A DNA stretch of 64,000 nt from Castanea sativa (taxonomy: Eukaryota; Streptophyta; Magnoliopsida; Fagales; Fagaceae), in NCBI RefSeq assembly GCF_040712315.1, contig NC_134017.1, positions 80,109,987-80,173,986 on the forward strand, given 5' to 3'. Each line of letters begins with the position of its first letter. The stretch's first letter is position 1. Shown here piece after piece: positions 22,677-33,609 of the stretch. The translations under genes were made by a program, and so were the position numbers. The notes under the pieces are model-generated. The model did not search any database and was not told the DNA's origin. It saw only the letters and a list, made by a program, of their open reading frames with translations.

Positions 22677-23492
22677 TGTTAAAGCTATGAAAATCTGACC
22701 AAGAAACAAGTGAAGAAGAGCTATTCATTAAAACTCGACAACAATCTCAGCAGAAAGACTTCTATCGAGATTTAATTTTGAAGCTCGATACAAGCTCAAC
22801 ACAAGCTGTTTCTGTCAAGACTTACGAAATCAGAATTTTCAGATCTGATTTTTGGGCCAAGCTTATGTATTCGTGTAGGGTTTCTTTTCTCACAACCTTA
22901 GACATATATAACACTTATTTTAAAGACCGTCACATAAGAGAATACAAGCAGATAGTGCCCTAGTTCATTATTCTCTATGAAGAAGCTACTGCGTCTTTAC
23001 GCCAAGGGTTTTGTGACCAAGGAGCTTCCTAATCTTCATTGTTGATGAACTGAAGAACTTTGCAGTCAACAATCTTTTCAAGTTGTTGGAGTTAGTCATG
23101 TACTGGGATCCGTGCATCATTGGTTAGTTACGTACTGTGATTTGTGCATTAAACGGAAAGATTGCTGCTATAATACAAGTTCAATTGAGTATTGTGGTAA
23201 GGGTTCAACTGTAAGTTGGTATTTCGGAATAGGCCAAAGGGTTTTGTAAAATTCCTTATACTTTTAACCACTTGTGATTGATAATAGTAGATTCTTGGGA
23301 GTGGTGACCTTAAAATCACCCGGTGGGATTTTGCCTCGGCAGTTTTCTCCATTTGTAAACAAATCACCAATGTCAAATTTATTTTCCGCTACATTTAGTT
23401 TAGTTGGTGATTTGTTTGTGCTACCACGTCATTGCATGTAAACTTGAGTAATTAATTAATTTGCAAGGGATCGATTCATTTTAACCCAACAC
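22677..23492 (+). mobile_element. Diverged LTR-like element without coding region
   Basis: Matches, in the opposite orientation, the solo LTR at 34681-35664: TGTTAAAGC.ATG, CAAGTGAAGAAG, TTTTGTGACCAAG, TGATGAACTGAAGAACTTT, GATAATAGTAGATTCT, GTGGTGACCTTAAAATCACC and ACAAATCACC occur in the same order. It ends CCCAACA. No clear 5-bp duplication is found; the 5' end is probably truncated relative to the complete copy. Confidence 0.6.
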
Positions 23493-23616
23493 TCTTGATT
23501 TTTTATTCTTTCTTGCAACCTTATTTTATATTGATGAATCATTGTGATTATTAAAACTCTATTTTGGGTAACATGAAACCAACTATATAAATATGTGTGT
23601 GTGTGTGTGTATATAT

Positions 23617-24520
23617 GAGATGGGTTTAAGTTATACTTGGTGTAACTCTTGTAAAGTTACACATTTTTTATGCCGTAGATTTGTAAGTAATCTAACGGCT
23701 AAAAAAATATCATCAAATGCTATTACTTTCTATCTCATTCATTATTAATACTAGTATTCTCTCTCTCCTTATTTATTGTTTTTTGCTTGATTAAAGGGCA
23801 TATTGCCATTTTTAACAACTTGCATTTCTATACTTGAAAAAAAAATAAATAAATAAAGTTTTTGCTTGATTAAAGGGCAACAATGAATAGTTGCTGCCCC
23901 AGACTGATTCTGAAAAGTGATGCAAGATTGGCGCATTTCGAATTCCAACCATTCGGGCTAGTTCTTTAGCAGTGGTAATGTAATAATCCTACAGAAAGGT
24001 GAAATGAACACCACAGTTTAGTGATGCACCATCGTAAGAAACATGAAATTTTTTAAAGATTAAAAGAAAATGATGCGTGCAGCATATATCTTTAAGAGTA
24101 TTGTTAGATAAAACATGTATAGTCTTTTTCATTAAGAATTACATGAAGTGTGACGCTTTGGTACGTTTTCTTTCGAAACATATTTAGCTTATATCATGGT
24201 GAAACTGTCAAAATGCAAAATAAAATTTTTCGAAACATATTTAATTAGTTTCTGTCTCTTCTTCTTGAGTTCTTGCTGTAAGTTTTCCATTATCAATGTG
24301 AGCTTCAAAATTTTCTTTTGTAACTTCTATCTGATTTATCTTATAAGGTCTACTAGAAAAACAATAAATAAGGAGAGAGAAAATACTAGTATTAATTATG
24401 AATGTGATGGAAAGTAATACCATTTAATGATTTTTTTTTTAGCCGTTAGATCACTTACAAATCTACAATGTAAAAAATGTGTAACTTTACAAGAGTTACA
24501 CCTGATGTAACTTGAACTCA

Positions 24521-24524
<4 letters not shown>
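23617..24524. mobile_element. Non-autonomous element with ~175-bp terminal inverted repeats
   Basis: The left arm (23617-23795) begins GAGATGGGTTTAAGTTATAC and contains GTGTAACTCTTGTAAAGTTA. The right arm (24352-24524), inverted, begins GAGATGAGTTCAAGTTACAT and contains the same GTGTAACTCTTGTAAAGTTA. Both then carry the ATCTAACGGCT and ATACTAGTATT blocks. It is flanked by (GT)n/(TA)n on the left and a long (TA)n on the right. The interior of about 550 bp (AGTTGCTGCCCCAGACTGAT onwards) is unlike the arms, and I do not recognise it. Long arms resemble Mutator-like elements, but no target duplication can be read in the TA-rich flanks. Confidence 0.65.
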
Positions 24525-24565
<41 letters not shown>

Positions 24566-24835
24566 TTTTTTTTGGGTTGTTGAATAAACATATTCATTTC
24601 ACAAAAAGAATGCCAGGAAGGCTACAACAAAGAACTCATGGGCCTTGGCCCATCTCTATCCAAAGCTTGAGCCACTAGCAGGGACGGATCAGAAACGGAG
24701 ATTGGCCCAGAGCTATTACAATAAGCAGTCCAAAGAGTTAATATAGATGAGCTGAGGAATTTCTCTCTCTTTTAACAAAAGAAAAAGAACCATCTTCAAT
24801 GTTTGACGTGAGGGGCAATTCCCAAACACCACAAC

Positions 24836-24856
24836 ACCCCCCCCCCCCCCCCCCCA
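24836..24856 (+). repeat. Poly-C tract
   Basis: An uninterrupted run of about 20 C in otherwise AT-rich DNA. The exact length is likely unstable. The following 24.9-25.6 kb shows no feature I can identify. Confidence 0.8.
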
Positions 24857-25639
24857 AACCTTTTTTTTTATAAATTTTATATATATATTTGGGTCCTAAT
24901 ATTAGCAATCTTGTTCTATAAAATTACATTTGGTCATTTTTAGTAATATCATTAATTCTTTTAAGAGTAATGCTATTGTCATAAACTTTTCAACAACATT
25001 TTTACAAATTGTTGGGGTAGAAAATTCATATTGGTTCGCACTTGGCCTACTATTTACACCACCTTTTGACTTACTAATAACCACTTACCACATTAACAAT
25101 TTGTAAAAAAATTTGTAACTCTAGCATTCCTTCTCGTAAAAACCACAAAAAGTCAATAGATCTAAAATATAAAACAAGTCCAAAAAATTAGCACAACAAA
25201 AATTACCAATAATAAATTTAAAACAAAATAAACTCCATTAACTAATTTTACCCAACACAGAAAACCCGGCCTTTAAAAAGTTTAAAATAAAATTATTTTG
25301 TCTTTACATATCAACAGCATCAAAGTCCCACAAAAAAAAAAAAAAATCCCTCAAATGACTATGTAGTAGTAGACGCAGAAGTCATAGCCGCCGCACAAAA
25401 CAAAAAACAAACCCACCCCCTAACTTTAAGTCCTCAATCCATACCTGGTCAGATCCAAATGTAATTGCCAATAGTCAATGGCACACCTTTTGTCTAGTGT
25501 AAGTAGTGTAATAGAAAGTCAACGGTGAGATTGGAGCCTTGATAGGAATAGTCATGCATAGCTGCTTTTGAATTCATTTAGCTGACAAGTTGCCAACTTC
25601 AGTTCATAACCAGAAGCAGCCTTTATTAGCGTGGGTTTG

Positions 25640-25838
25640 AATTGGGATGAAATATTAAAAAATTATTTTAATATTCAACTTATTTTTACTATTATTTATG
25701 ATTTTATTGCACTTTTTTTGTACTATTTATGAATTTCACTGTACTATTTCAACTAACTTTTACCTTTATTTACAAAACTTTCAACAATAAGTTTTCAGTT
25801 TCAGCAAAATAACTGGTATCCAAATACATCCTTAGTCA
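25640..25838. mobile_element. GTTTGGAT-type MITE relative
   Basis: Contains TACTATTTATGAATTTCACTG, TTCAACAATAAG and TTTTCAGTTTCAGCAAAATAA, and ends GGTATCCAAATACATCC. This matches the right half of the family at 15991-16272 and 56491-56778. Left end is degraded. Confidence 0.5.
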
Positions 25839-26148
25839 ACTTCATCAACATATTGCATGCAAACTTGGTTGCCAGCCCAACACTGACCAAACTGGTTTTG
25901 TACTATTAATTTATTATTATTATTATTATTTTAACAAGATAGAAATTCTATTATTGTCTAATCTAAATGTATATGTGTGTGAAGTTCTTTTCTAAAAACT
26001 TGAACCCAAGCCTTCCTAGAAATTAAATTACGTTAATGAGCACAATAATAACCAGATTAGGAGTGGGTGGTAAATATCACCTATCCAGAGTAAACTTGCC
26101 CTCAATTACACTTGACATTGTCCAAAGTAGACATTAAGTGTAGGAGCG

Positions 26149-26764
26149 GGCTTAGGATTTCAAGTTAAAGGAGGCAGAGTATAAGATTAAAAAAAAATCC
26201 AAATAGGTATCCATATAATATATTAATAAACTATCAACCAAGATCAATACACAAAATCATTGTTTCTTAATAAATTAAGATACAATCATTTACCAATAAA
26301 GACAAAAAAATATTGTAAAAAATAATATTATTTCTTAAGAGCATCAACTGTTGCAAAAAAAAAAAAAAAATTTTCAAAAAACAAAACTTATTTTTGCTAC
26401 TTTAATATAGCATTTAAAATGTCTCGTATAGTAGTGTTTTTGGTATTTGGTATTCTAAATATTAAATATTTACCATTTAGAACACTAATGCTAGTACTCT
26501 AATACTAGGTTGATTGAGATTTTTTATTTTTTATTTTTTTATCTTTGTTAAGTTTTTGAATTGCGTAGTTGTTAGTTGAACTAGCCTAATTCAAAGGGAA
26601 GTACTTAAGTTTTTGAAAGAATAATGCACAACTAGAAAAAAAAATATATAATCATTAAAATTTTTTTTCTTTGGGCTAGGGGGCCCAAATTTTTTTGCCC
26701 TTTTTTTTTTCTTTGGGCCAGGGGTCCCGGGCCCCCTTGCCCCCTGTGACCCGTCCTTCATTCG
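26149..26764. mobile_element. hAT-like miniature element with AGGATTTCAAGTTA and GGCCCCCTTGCCCCC ends
   Basis: The left end AGGAGCGGGCTTAGGATTTC, followed by AAGTTAAAGGAGGCA, and the right end GGGCCCCCTTGCCCCCTGTG then ACCCGTCCTTC have the layout of widespread plant hAT-derived miniature elements (ends resembling GGACGGACC). Inverted-end identity is low. Non-coding, with long A and T tracts. Confidence 0.4.
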
Positions 26765-26959
26765 GTGTACTTAGAGCAAAAGCTGATTTTTTTTTTTGGA
26801 AAAACAAACAAACACAAAGTCAAAGTCAAAGTCAAAGCTGCTTAGGTGTACTTAGAGCAAGTTCAATAAATAGCATAAATATATGGTCAAAAGCAAGGGA
26901 ACAGTGGTCAGTTCAATCAGCTTTCATTGCTCAATCAATCAAAGCTTAAATGGACCGGT

Positions 26960-27267
26960 GCCGAATTCTTGTTCTTGATGTGATACGTTTTCTTTAATTT
27001 CTTCAAAGAATTAGCTAGAACACCATCTTTGAAAGTTCAATGAGATTTCTTTTTCATTCATCAAAAGATCTTTTGGATAATTGTTTATGTGTACACTGAA
27101 TGCTATAAACAAAAGGTCAATCATATGCCATAGTAGATTTTATTATTTTTTTTGCATTTATGAGTGGTTTGTGTGAGACAACAATGAGCGATTCCAAGTT
27201 GCCATCTCGACCTAGTGTGAAAGACAAAAATAGAATTTTCAGTTGCCGGTGGCAATTAATGTAATAG
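26960..27267 (+). repeat. Older copy of the middle of repeat block A/B
   Basis: Resembles 29290-29590 and 35640-35880: GAAAGTTCAATGAGAT, ATTGTTTATGTGTACAC, GGTCAATCATATGCC, TGCATTTATGAGTGG, GTGTGAGACAACAATGAGCG, TTGCCATCTC and AGTGTGAAAGACAA occur in order. Its right side runs, across the MITE at 27271-28314, into sequence like the start of block A. This suggests an ancient tandem duplication. Confidence 0.6.
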
Positions 27268-27270
27268 TTA

Positions 27271-28314
27271 GAGCATCCACATCCATTTTTCCTAATTTTA
27301 TCCTATTTTACCATCTAAAAAGTTACTTTATCATTTATACAATACCATTCTCTATTACACCCAACATTCAAACTTCTATTTTACTATTCTCCTCATTAAA
27401 ATAATATATTTACGCATTAAAATATATACCCAACAAAATTTGCTCTCGGAGAAACTCTGTTCCAATAGAAAAAAATTGCCACTTCAACTCTCTCAGAGAA
27501 ACACTTCAAACCACTTCAAAGAAACAAAAAAATTGCCACTTCAACTCTCTCAGAGAAACAAAAAAAATTAGCAAATCACTTCAACTCTCTGCAGAAACAC
27601 ACCAAGAGAAAAAACCACTTCAAACCCACGAGGAAATCACTTCAAACCCACCACGCCAACTCGCCGATCTCCACAAGCCACCGATCAGCAACCCCAAGCC
27701 ACCAATTAGCAAACCCAGGCCACCGATCAGCAAACCCAGACCACCGATCAGAAACCCAGGCCCCCGATCAGAAACCCACGCCACCGATTTGAAACCCAAG
27801 CCGTCGAAAATGCGTATCACCGATTTGAAATCCACGCCGCCGATTTAAAACCCACGCCATCACCGCCACGCCTTCGTCGGACCTTGCTTCGGCGAACAGC
27901 GAGTCAAGAGAGTGAGAGAGGGTAATGAGAAAAGAGAGAGGCTTGATGTGAAAGAGCTGCAGAAATGGGGGAGATGAATTGGCATGGCGAGAGAGAGAGG
28001 ATGACAAAGAAGTGCTTGGTGTGATGAAAGACCCAGCGATGGAGAGACGGAACAAGTGTAGTGAACGAAGACACAGAGATAAGAGACTGGAGAGAGAGAA
28101 ATGACAGATATTTGCAATAAACTATTAATATAAAAAAATACCATTGAGCTACAGTGCAATTCTATGTTTAGAATTGCACTGTAGCTCTATGGTATTTTTT
28201 TTTCCAATTATTCCAAAACCCCACATTCAATGGAGCTCACTTTTGGGCCTCAGTTGTATATTACTGTAGAATTTGGCATTGAGAAGAAGTTTAGCCCATT
28301 CAATGCTGATGCTC
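27271..28314. mobile_element. 1044-bp TTA-flanked element with GAGCATC..GATGCTC ends and internal hairpin
   Basis: Flanked by TTA on both sides (27268-27270 and 28315-28317). Termini are GAGCATCCACATCCATTTTT and its inverted counterpart CCCATTCAATGCTGATGCTC. A 3-bp TTA duplication with such ends fits a PIF/Harbinger (Tourist-like) element. The interior has a degenerate 21-bp tandem series (CACCGATCAGCAAACCCAGG) at 27670-27850. Near the right end is a 28-bp perfect-but-one hairpin at 28134-28199. Frames across the tandem series (GGLGLLI repeats) are by-products. The tandem section could be captured gene sequence, but I cannot name it. Confidence 0.7.
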
Positions 28315-28317
28315 TTA

Positions 28318-30290
28318 ATGACAACAAAGATTTCTTATATGTTTTTTATTATTCGATTTAGATCTTTTGGATTCTACCTTTTTATACCATCCATTTGTGC
28401 TAACAAAAAGGTCTAAAATGGATAATAATTTTTTTTTTGATAATTGAATAGTTGGGAAAATGGATTTGAAAATTGGATGTCCCATTAAAAATATCTAGTA
28501 AAAAAACAAAAGAGTTATATGACTTTTGACAATAAATAAATAATTAAAAATTCATTGAATTAAGGTCACACCTCATTTTACCTAGAAACTAGCATATTAT
28601 ATATGTTAGGACTTAAAAAAAAAGTTAAAAGTTTCTTAAAGAAATAAAATAACATGATAATTACAATAGGGATGATGGATTTGAATCGTAGATGTTTTAA
28701 TTAGAAACATCAAGAAGTGCTAAATATTTAAATTACAAGACTCTTGGTATGTATATTAGAATTAGTTATACTTCTCAAAAAAAAAAAAAGTATAACTAGT
28801 TCACTAGATTTGTTTTACTCTAAAAAATAAAAATATAAGTTTACTAGTTTTTCTCATAAAAAATTAAAAATAAAGAGGTTTATTCGATAAAGTAAATGTG
28901 CTACCATTTCAAGTTATTAATGCAACAATATTTAATAAATAAAATGTCCAATTCAAATTTTGCGGCCAAGTCCAGTTGCTGATTTTTTAGTGATTAGTGG
29001 TAATTTAATAGTACTAGTAATATATAGTACTCGTATTTGACTTCATTCTCGAATCAAAATTCTTGAATCTGAAAGAATCACATGGACAAACTTGACCTTA
29101 TAGAAAGCAAGTATTTGACTTCATTCTCGAATTGCACAAGAAAATTTTCATAGATTTTGCAGAAAAATTCAACGGATTTTGTCAAAAATTAAAAAAGTAC
29201 AAATAAGCAAGTAGTATGTGATTACTAATCTCCAAACGAGATTGTACTTCCTCTTTTCCTTACCCTATTTTTGTATGTAATTTTCGATGAGAAACGTTTT
29301 CTTTGTTTTAAAGCATTAGAAATTTAGAAGTTAGAACTAGAATACCATCATGGAAAGTTCAATGAGATTCTATTCATCTCTTTGGTCTATAATTGTGTAT
29401 GTGTACACAATCAATAGTATGAACAAAAGATGAATCATATGCCCTAGTTGGTTTTGACTATATTTTGCATTTATGAGTGGGAGTTTTTTTGTTTGTGTGA
29501 GACAACAATGAGCGATCCCAGGTTGCCATCTCTAGTGTGAAAGACAATGATATAATTTTCAGTGGTTAGTGGTAACGTGATACTACAATAGTGCCTAAAA
29601 ACAAAGACTTCACATACAAATGAATAAATTTAAATATATATATATATATATTTTTTGAGAATCGTATATATAATTATTCGGTTTCTACCTATTTATAAAT
29701 TTATACTATCCATTTGTTCTATCAAAAATAATTTAAAAAGAATAATAAGTAATATATTTTTTTTGTAATTCAATAATTGGGGGATAATAATTAGGAATTA
29801 ACAGTTGCTTCATTCGTATTGCGAACAATGAATGGAGACCATTTTCAGCTGCACATGTCAATACAAGAATCATGGACTCACATATTGTGTGTCCAAGTTA
29901 AAAAAATCATAGTTGACCATGTAGTAATTGTAAAATATCTCTACCGTTGTAGAACAATATTATATATACTTAGATTTGGCTCTCTCCTAATGTGTGAGAG
30001 AAGATTCTGTCATCAACTGAATTATTTTTATCAATTCTTTTTCTTTTTTATATTTCTTTTGAGAGGCGAGATTTGTACTTTGAATGTCAACATTGAATAT
30101 ATCAAGAAGTGTGAATCAATGTCTTGATTGCGCACTTTTTGATGTATTCATGTAATTCTTGATGTGCTCTTGATGTATTCAAAGTTGACATCTAATATAC
30201 AAATCCCTTGTATAATATATAATAAAGAATTAAAATTCCTTAAGTTAAGGCCACGGTCTCATTTTTCCTAAAAACTAACACATTATATAT
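28318..30290 (+). repeat. Repeat block A (unfilled copy)
   Basis: Collinear with block B (33609-36450): same order of TTTTTTATTATTC, ATTGGATGTCCCATTAAAAA, TTTAATTRGAAACATCAAGA, TTGACTTCATTCTCGAAT, TACACAATCAATAGTATGAA, GAATGGAGACCATTTTCAGC, and GATTCTGTCATCAACTGAAT. This copy is continuous at 29368-29385 where block B carries a solo LTR. No coding gene is supported; the longest frames do not continue in block B. Confidence 0.85.
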
Positions 30291-30293
30291 ATA

Positions 30294-30730
30294 CTAGCGT
30301 ATAGTCCTATGCATATGCACATGTGCAGTTAAAAATGATCACAATTATATAGTTCAGATTATAACTTTCTTTTAAAAGAGGTTCAAATTATAAATGGTAT
30401 TAGCTCACACTTTCTTTAAACCATACATTTTTAAAACATGTAATGGTTTCTCATTATATATATATCATTTAGAATTTAATTGAATCGAGACTCTTTGGTT
30501 TTTACACTTAATAATTTGCTTGCCAAAAAAATTTAAAAAAAAAAATTAGATGAGCACATAGTGGAAAATTAGACTCCAATTGAAATCCAATTTAAAATTT
30601 TATTAGATTTGGACTCTTCGATTTTTACACACAATAATTCACTTGGCACAAAATTAAAAATTAAATAGAACATGTGGCGCAAAATTGAGAATCTAATTAA
30701 AGTCTAATTGGATATTCTCTGAGTTTTGGA
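30294..30730 (-). mobile_element. Helitron-like repeat (copy b)
   Basis: On the minus strand it starts TCCAAAACTCAGAGAATATC preceded by A. It ends with a palindromic ATGTGCATATGCAT then CTAG followed by T. The TC..CTAG ends, a hairpin about 10 nt before the end, and insertion between A and T match Helitron hallmarks. Non-autonomous; no RepHel coding. Confidence 0.45.
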
Positions 30731-30791
30731 TATTAATATATACTAGTGTGTAGTCTCGTGCATATGCACGAGTACAATTAAAAATAATCAT

Positions 30792-31630
30792 TGTAGGGGC
30801 ATTGGCCCAGGAGATATGTGTGGGATAGCCCATGAGTATTCTTCAGGCTAAAAGCCCAGTCTGAGGACACTGAACTGTCCGAGAGTGTATGACTGTTAAC
30901 TCATAGAGGCAATACTAAATAAAAGAGAGATAATGTTTGAGCAAGTATGCCCAAGAAGTTAGTCTGAGGAAGATTTTGACCTCGGCTATGTGAAGCTGAA
31001 GTAAGAGAAAGGTTGGTTAACATCAACAGGCTATGTTCTAGAAAATCCTATAAGTAAGGGTAAACACAATAAACGTGGAGGATAAGAAGAAGGGCGGTGG
31101 AATATTTGAGATAAAGCTATTGCCACCGCCCCTATATTGAATACTTTGTCAACTGCTATTCTAGCCGCATTAATGAGGAAGTGAGACTTGAACATCAGTG
31201 TGGAACTTTGCTCCTACCTCCAAAGACTTCAAGGGAGGTGGATGAGACAAGTATCTAAACCAGCAATCTAACCATGACGTGGAAGATGAAGAGAAAAGGA
31301 AGGAGGGAGTATAAAAGGAAGAATGGACCATTAGTAAAAGGGATTGGAGAGGAAGAGAAAAAAAAGACAGTAGACCTTACTATCCATAATTGTGATCTAT
31401 CTTGGGAAGAAGTAATATAAGTCATCCTCAGCTTGTGTCCGAGGAGAAAATTTCTTTCTTATAAACAACTCCTTATGTGTACCATTGTGATCCAAGCCCA
31501 TCATTTTCATGTTATCCAAATATCATAGAACCTAGATTGCAAGCCCACTCTTTACAAATTTTATTGTAAAAAGGCCTTCCAGGCCCATCCCTTTCAGACT
31601 ATGGGTTCGGGCTCAAATTGTGTCCTTACA
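30792..31630 (-). mobile_element. Solo LTR, 839 bp, with perfect ATCAT target duplication
   Basis: TGTAGGGGCATTGGCCCAGG to GTGTCCTTACA (TG..CA), flanked by ATCAT at 30787-30791 and 31631-31635. Same family as 32638-33387 and 42301-43130, which read in the opposite direction: shared are TCCGAGG/CCTCGGA motifs, AAGCCCACTCTTTACAAATT and AACCTAGATTGCAAGCCCAC. No internal region is present. It is inserted in Helitron-like copy c. Confidence 0.85.
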
Positions 31631-31994
31631 ATCATAATTATATAATTCAAATTATACATTTTCAGTAAAAGGGATTGGAGAGGAAGAGAAAAAAGAGACA
31701 GTAGACCTTACTATTCATAATTGTGATCTATCTTGGGAAGAAGTAATATAAGCCATCCTCGGCTTGTGTCCAAGGAGAAGATTTCTTTCTTATAAACAGC
31801 TCCTTATGTGTACCATTGTGATCCAAGCCCATCATTTTCATGTTATCCAAATATCATAGAACCTAGATTGCAAGCACACTCTCTACAAATTCTATTGTAA
31901 AAAGGCCTTCTAGGCTTATCCGCTTCGGACTGTGGGTTCGGACTCGAATTGTGTCATTACAATCATAATTATATAGTTCAAATTATACATTTTT
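31333..31994 (+). repeat. 331-bp tandem duplication across the LTR border
   Basis: 31333-31663 and 31664-31994 are adjacent copies, about 95 percent alike by eye. Each contains the last 298 bp of the solo LTR plus 33 bp of flanking Helitron-like DNA (ATCATAATTATATARTTCAA). The duplication therefore happened after LTR insertion and is separate from transposition. Confidence 0.9.
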
Positions 31995-32464
31995 TAAAAG
32001 ATGTTCAAATTATACATAATAGTAGCTTACACTTTTTTAAACCATGCGTTTCTAAATTATATAATGGTTTCTCTATATTTTCTATATATATGTATACATA
32101 TAGAAAATTTAGAATTTAATTGGTTTTAGACTCTTTGATTTTTGCATCCAATAATTCACTTGCCACAAAAATTAAAAACTTAGATGAACACATGGCAGAA
32201 AATTGGACTCTAATTGAAATCCAATTTTGAATATAATTGAATTTGTACTCTTTGATTTTTATATCAATAATTCACTTAGTACAAAATTAAAAATTAAATG
32301 GAACATGCGGCCCAATTTTGAATATAATTGGATTTGTATTTTTTGATTTTTACACTCAATAATTCACTTAGTACAAAATTAAAAATTAAATGAAACATGC
32401 AGCGCAAATTTGAGAATCCAATTAAAATCTAATTGGATTTTCTCTAAACTTTGGCTATATATAT

Positions 32465-32617
32465 ATAACGTCTTGATGCACCCTTCTTGATGTATTCAAT
32501 GTTGACATCCAATGTACAAATCCCTCATATTATATAATATATAATAAAGAATTAAAATTCCTTAAATTAAGGCCATGACATCAAAATGAGGCCTAAAACT
32601 AACGCATTATATATATA
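32465..32617 (+). repeat. Copy of the 30120-30290 spacer
   Basis: CTTCTTGATGTATTCAATGT, TTGACATCCAATGTACAAAT, ATAATAAAGAATTAAAATTC and ACTAACGCATTATATATATA repeat the sequence that precedes Helitron-like copy b. A further short copy is at 36370-36455. This shows that a composite unit, not a single element, was duplicated. Confidence 0.7.
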
Positions 32618-33609
32618 TACCTCATGCATATACATGTTGTAAGTGCACAATTGCACCTGGCCCCAAGAACCGTTACGGGCTCAGGCCCAACGAGCCTTAA
32701 ACAATGTAATTTGTAGAGTGTGGGCTTGAAACCCAGGTTAGAAGTGTTTGAGGATTAAATAGCAAGCCAAAGATTATAAACACTTAAAAACAACAAAGAA
32801 TGCTATAAGTCAATCTGCTCGGACGTAAGCCGAGAACTGTTCTTATATAATTTCTCTCTCTCTTTTTCTCTTTCCTTTAGGTTACAAAGAGGGGGATCCC
32901 TTTTTCTGTCTTAGATTGCTCTTTAAATACTACTCTTTTGAATACTTTGTACACGTGTTGCTTTACCTCCCCTTTAGCCTAGATATTTCTTTTCCCAGTG
33001 CCTTTGAATAGTAACCAGAAGTTTCTCTTCCACTGTTCAGGTGTCACTTCCCCATCAATGCGGCCAGGGTGGTAGGTGCAGGGTCTTTAATGTGGAGGTA
33101 GCAGCCTTTATCTTTGACATTTCTTCAACACCAGTGCTTCTGGGGCATTCTAGGGTTTACCCCTTTTAACCATTGGCCTTAACCGTGTCATCCCCTAATC
33201 TTTATTGCAAAATCCCGCGTTCTTCAGTGTCCATCCGAGGATAAGTTCACCCTCGGCTGGATCCTCGGACCCTCGGCGTATGGGCCGACCCATAGTACCA
33301 ACAAATTCTAAACCCAGTAGCAGGTCGGCCTTCCTTAACACGGCCCAAAAGGCCCACATTCTCATCAGGATCTTTTTGCCCCCCACACATGTATATAATT
33401 AAAAATAATTATAATTATATGGTTCAAATTATAACTTTTTTTTTCATAAGAGGTTCAAATTATATATGGTATTAGCTTACACTTTCTTTAATTCATACAT
33501 TTTTAAAATATGTAAAGGTTTGTCATTATGTGTGTGTGTGTGTGTGTATCATTTAGAATTTAATAGATTTAGACTCTTTGATTTTTGCACTCAACAATTC
33601 ACTTGTCAC
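32618..33609 (-). mobile_element. Helitron-like repeat (copy d), truncated and split by a solo LTR
   Basis: Starts at ACCTCATGCATATACATGT, is interrupted by the LTR at 32638-33387, and resumes with ATATAATTAAAAATAATTAT. It stops abruptly at ACAATTCACTTGTCACAAAG, where repeat block B begins. It contains (GT)n at 33529-33548. Confidence 0.5.
32638..33387 (+). mobile_element. Solo LTR, 750 bp, with perfect CATGT target duplication
   Basis: TGTAAGTGCACAATTGCACC to GCCCCCCACA, flanked by CATGT at 32633-32637 and 33388-33392. It shares TAGAGTGTGGGCTTGAAACC and multiple CCTCGG motifs with the family copies at 30792 and 42301. GC-richer than its surroundings. A frame on each strand across 33195-33402 is incidental. 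Confidence 0.85.

Larger units (their letters stand above)
30743..32456 (-). mobile_element. Helitron-like repeat (copy c), split by a solo LTR
   Basis: Its hairpin end is at 30743-30785: on the minus strand, CTCGTGCATATGCACGAG followed by ACTACACA and CTAG. The rest of the element continues after the solo LTR (30792-31630) and a local tandem duplication, ending near 32456 at GGATTTTCTCTAAACTTTGG. This copy has the cleanest 18-bp perfect palindrome of the family. Confidence 0.5.

Noticed and set aside
27620..28159. Three overlapping minus frames (GGLGLLI repeats and others)
   Set aside because: They lie entirely in the TTA-flanked MITE and its internal tandem series.
29819..30127. 102-aa plus frame in repeat block A
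   Set aside because: The equivalent region of block B (36117 on) has indels that break the frame, so there is no sign of coding constraint.
33195..33402. Antiparallel 63- and 65-aa frames
   Set aside because: Inside the GC-richer solo LTR at 32638-33387.
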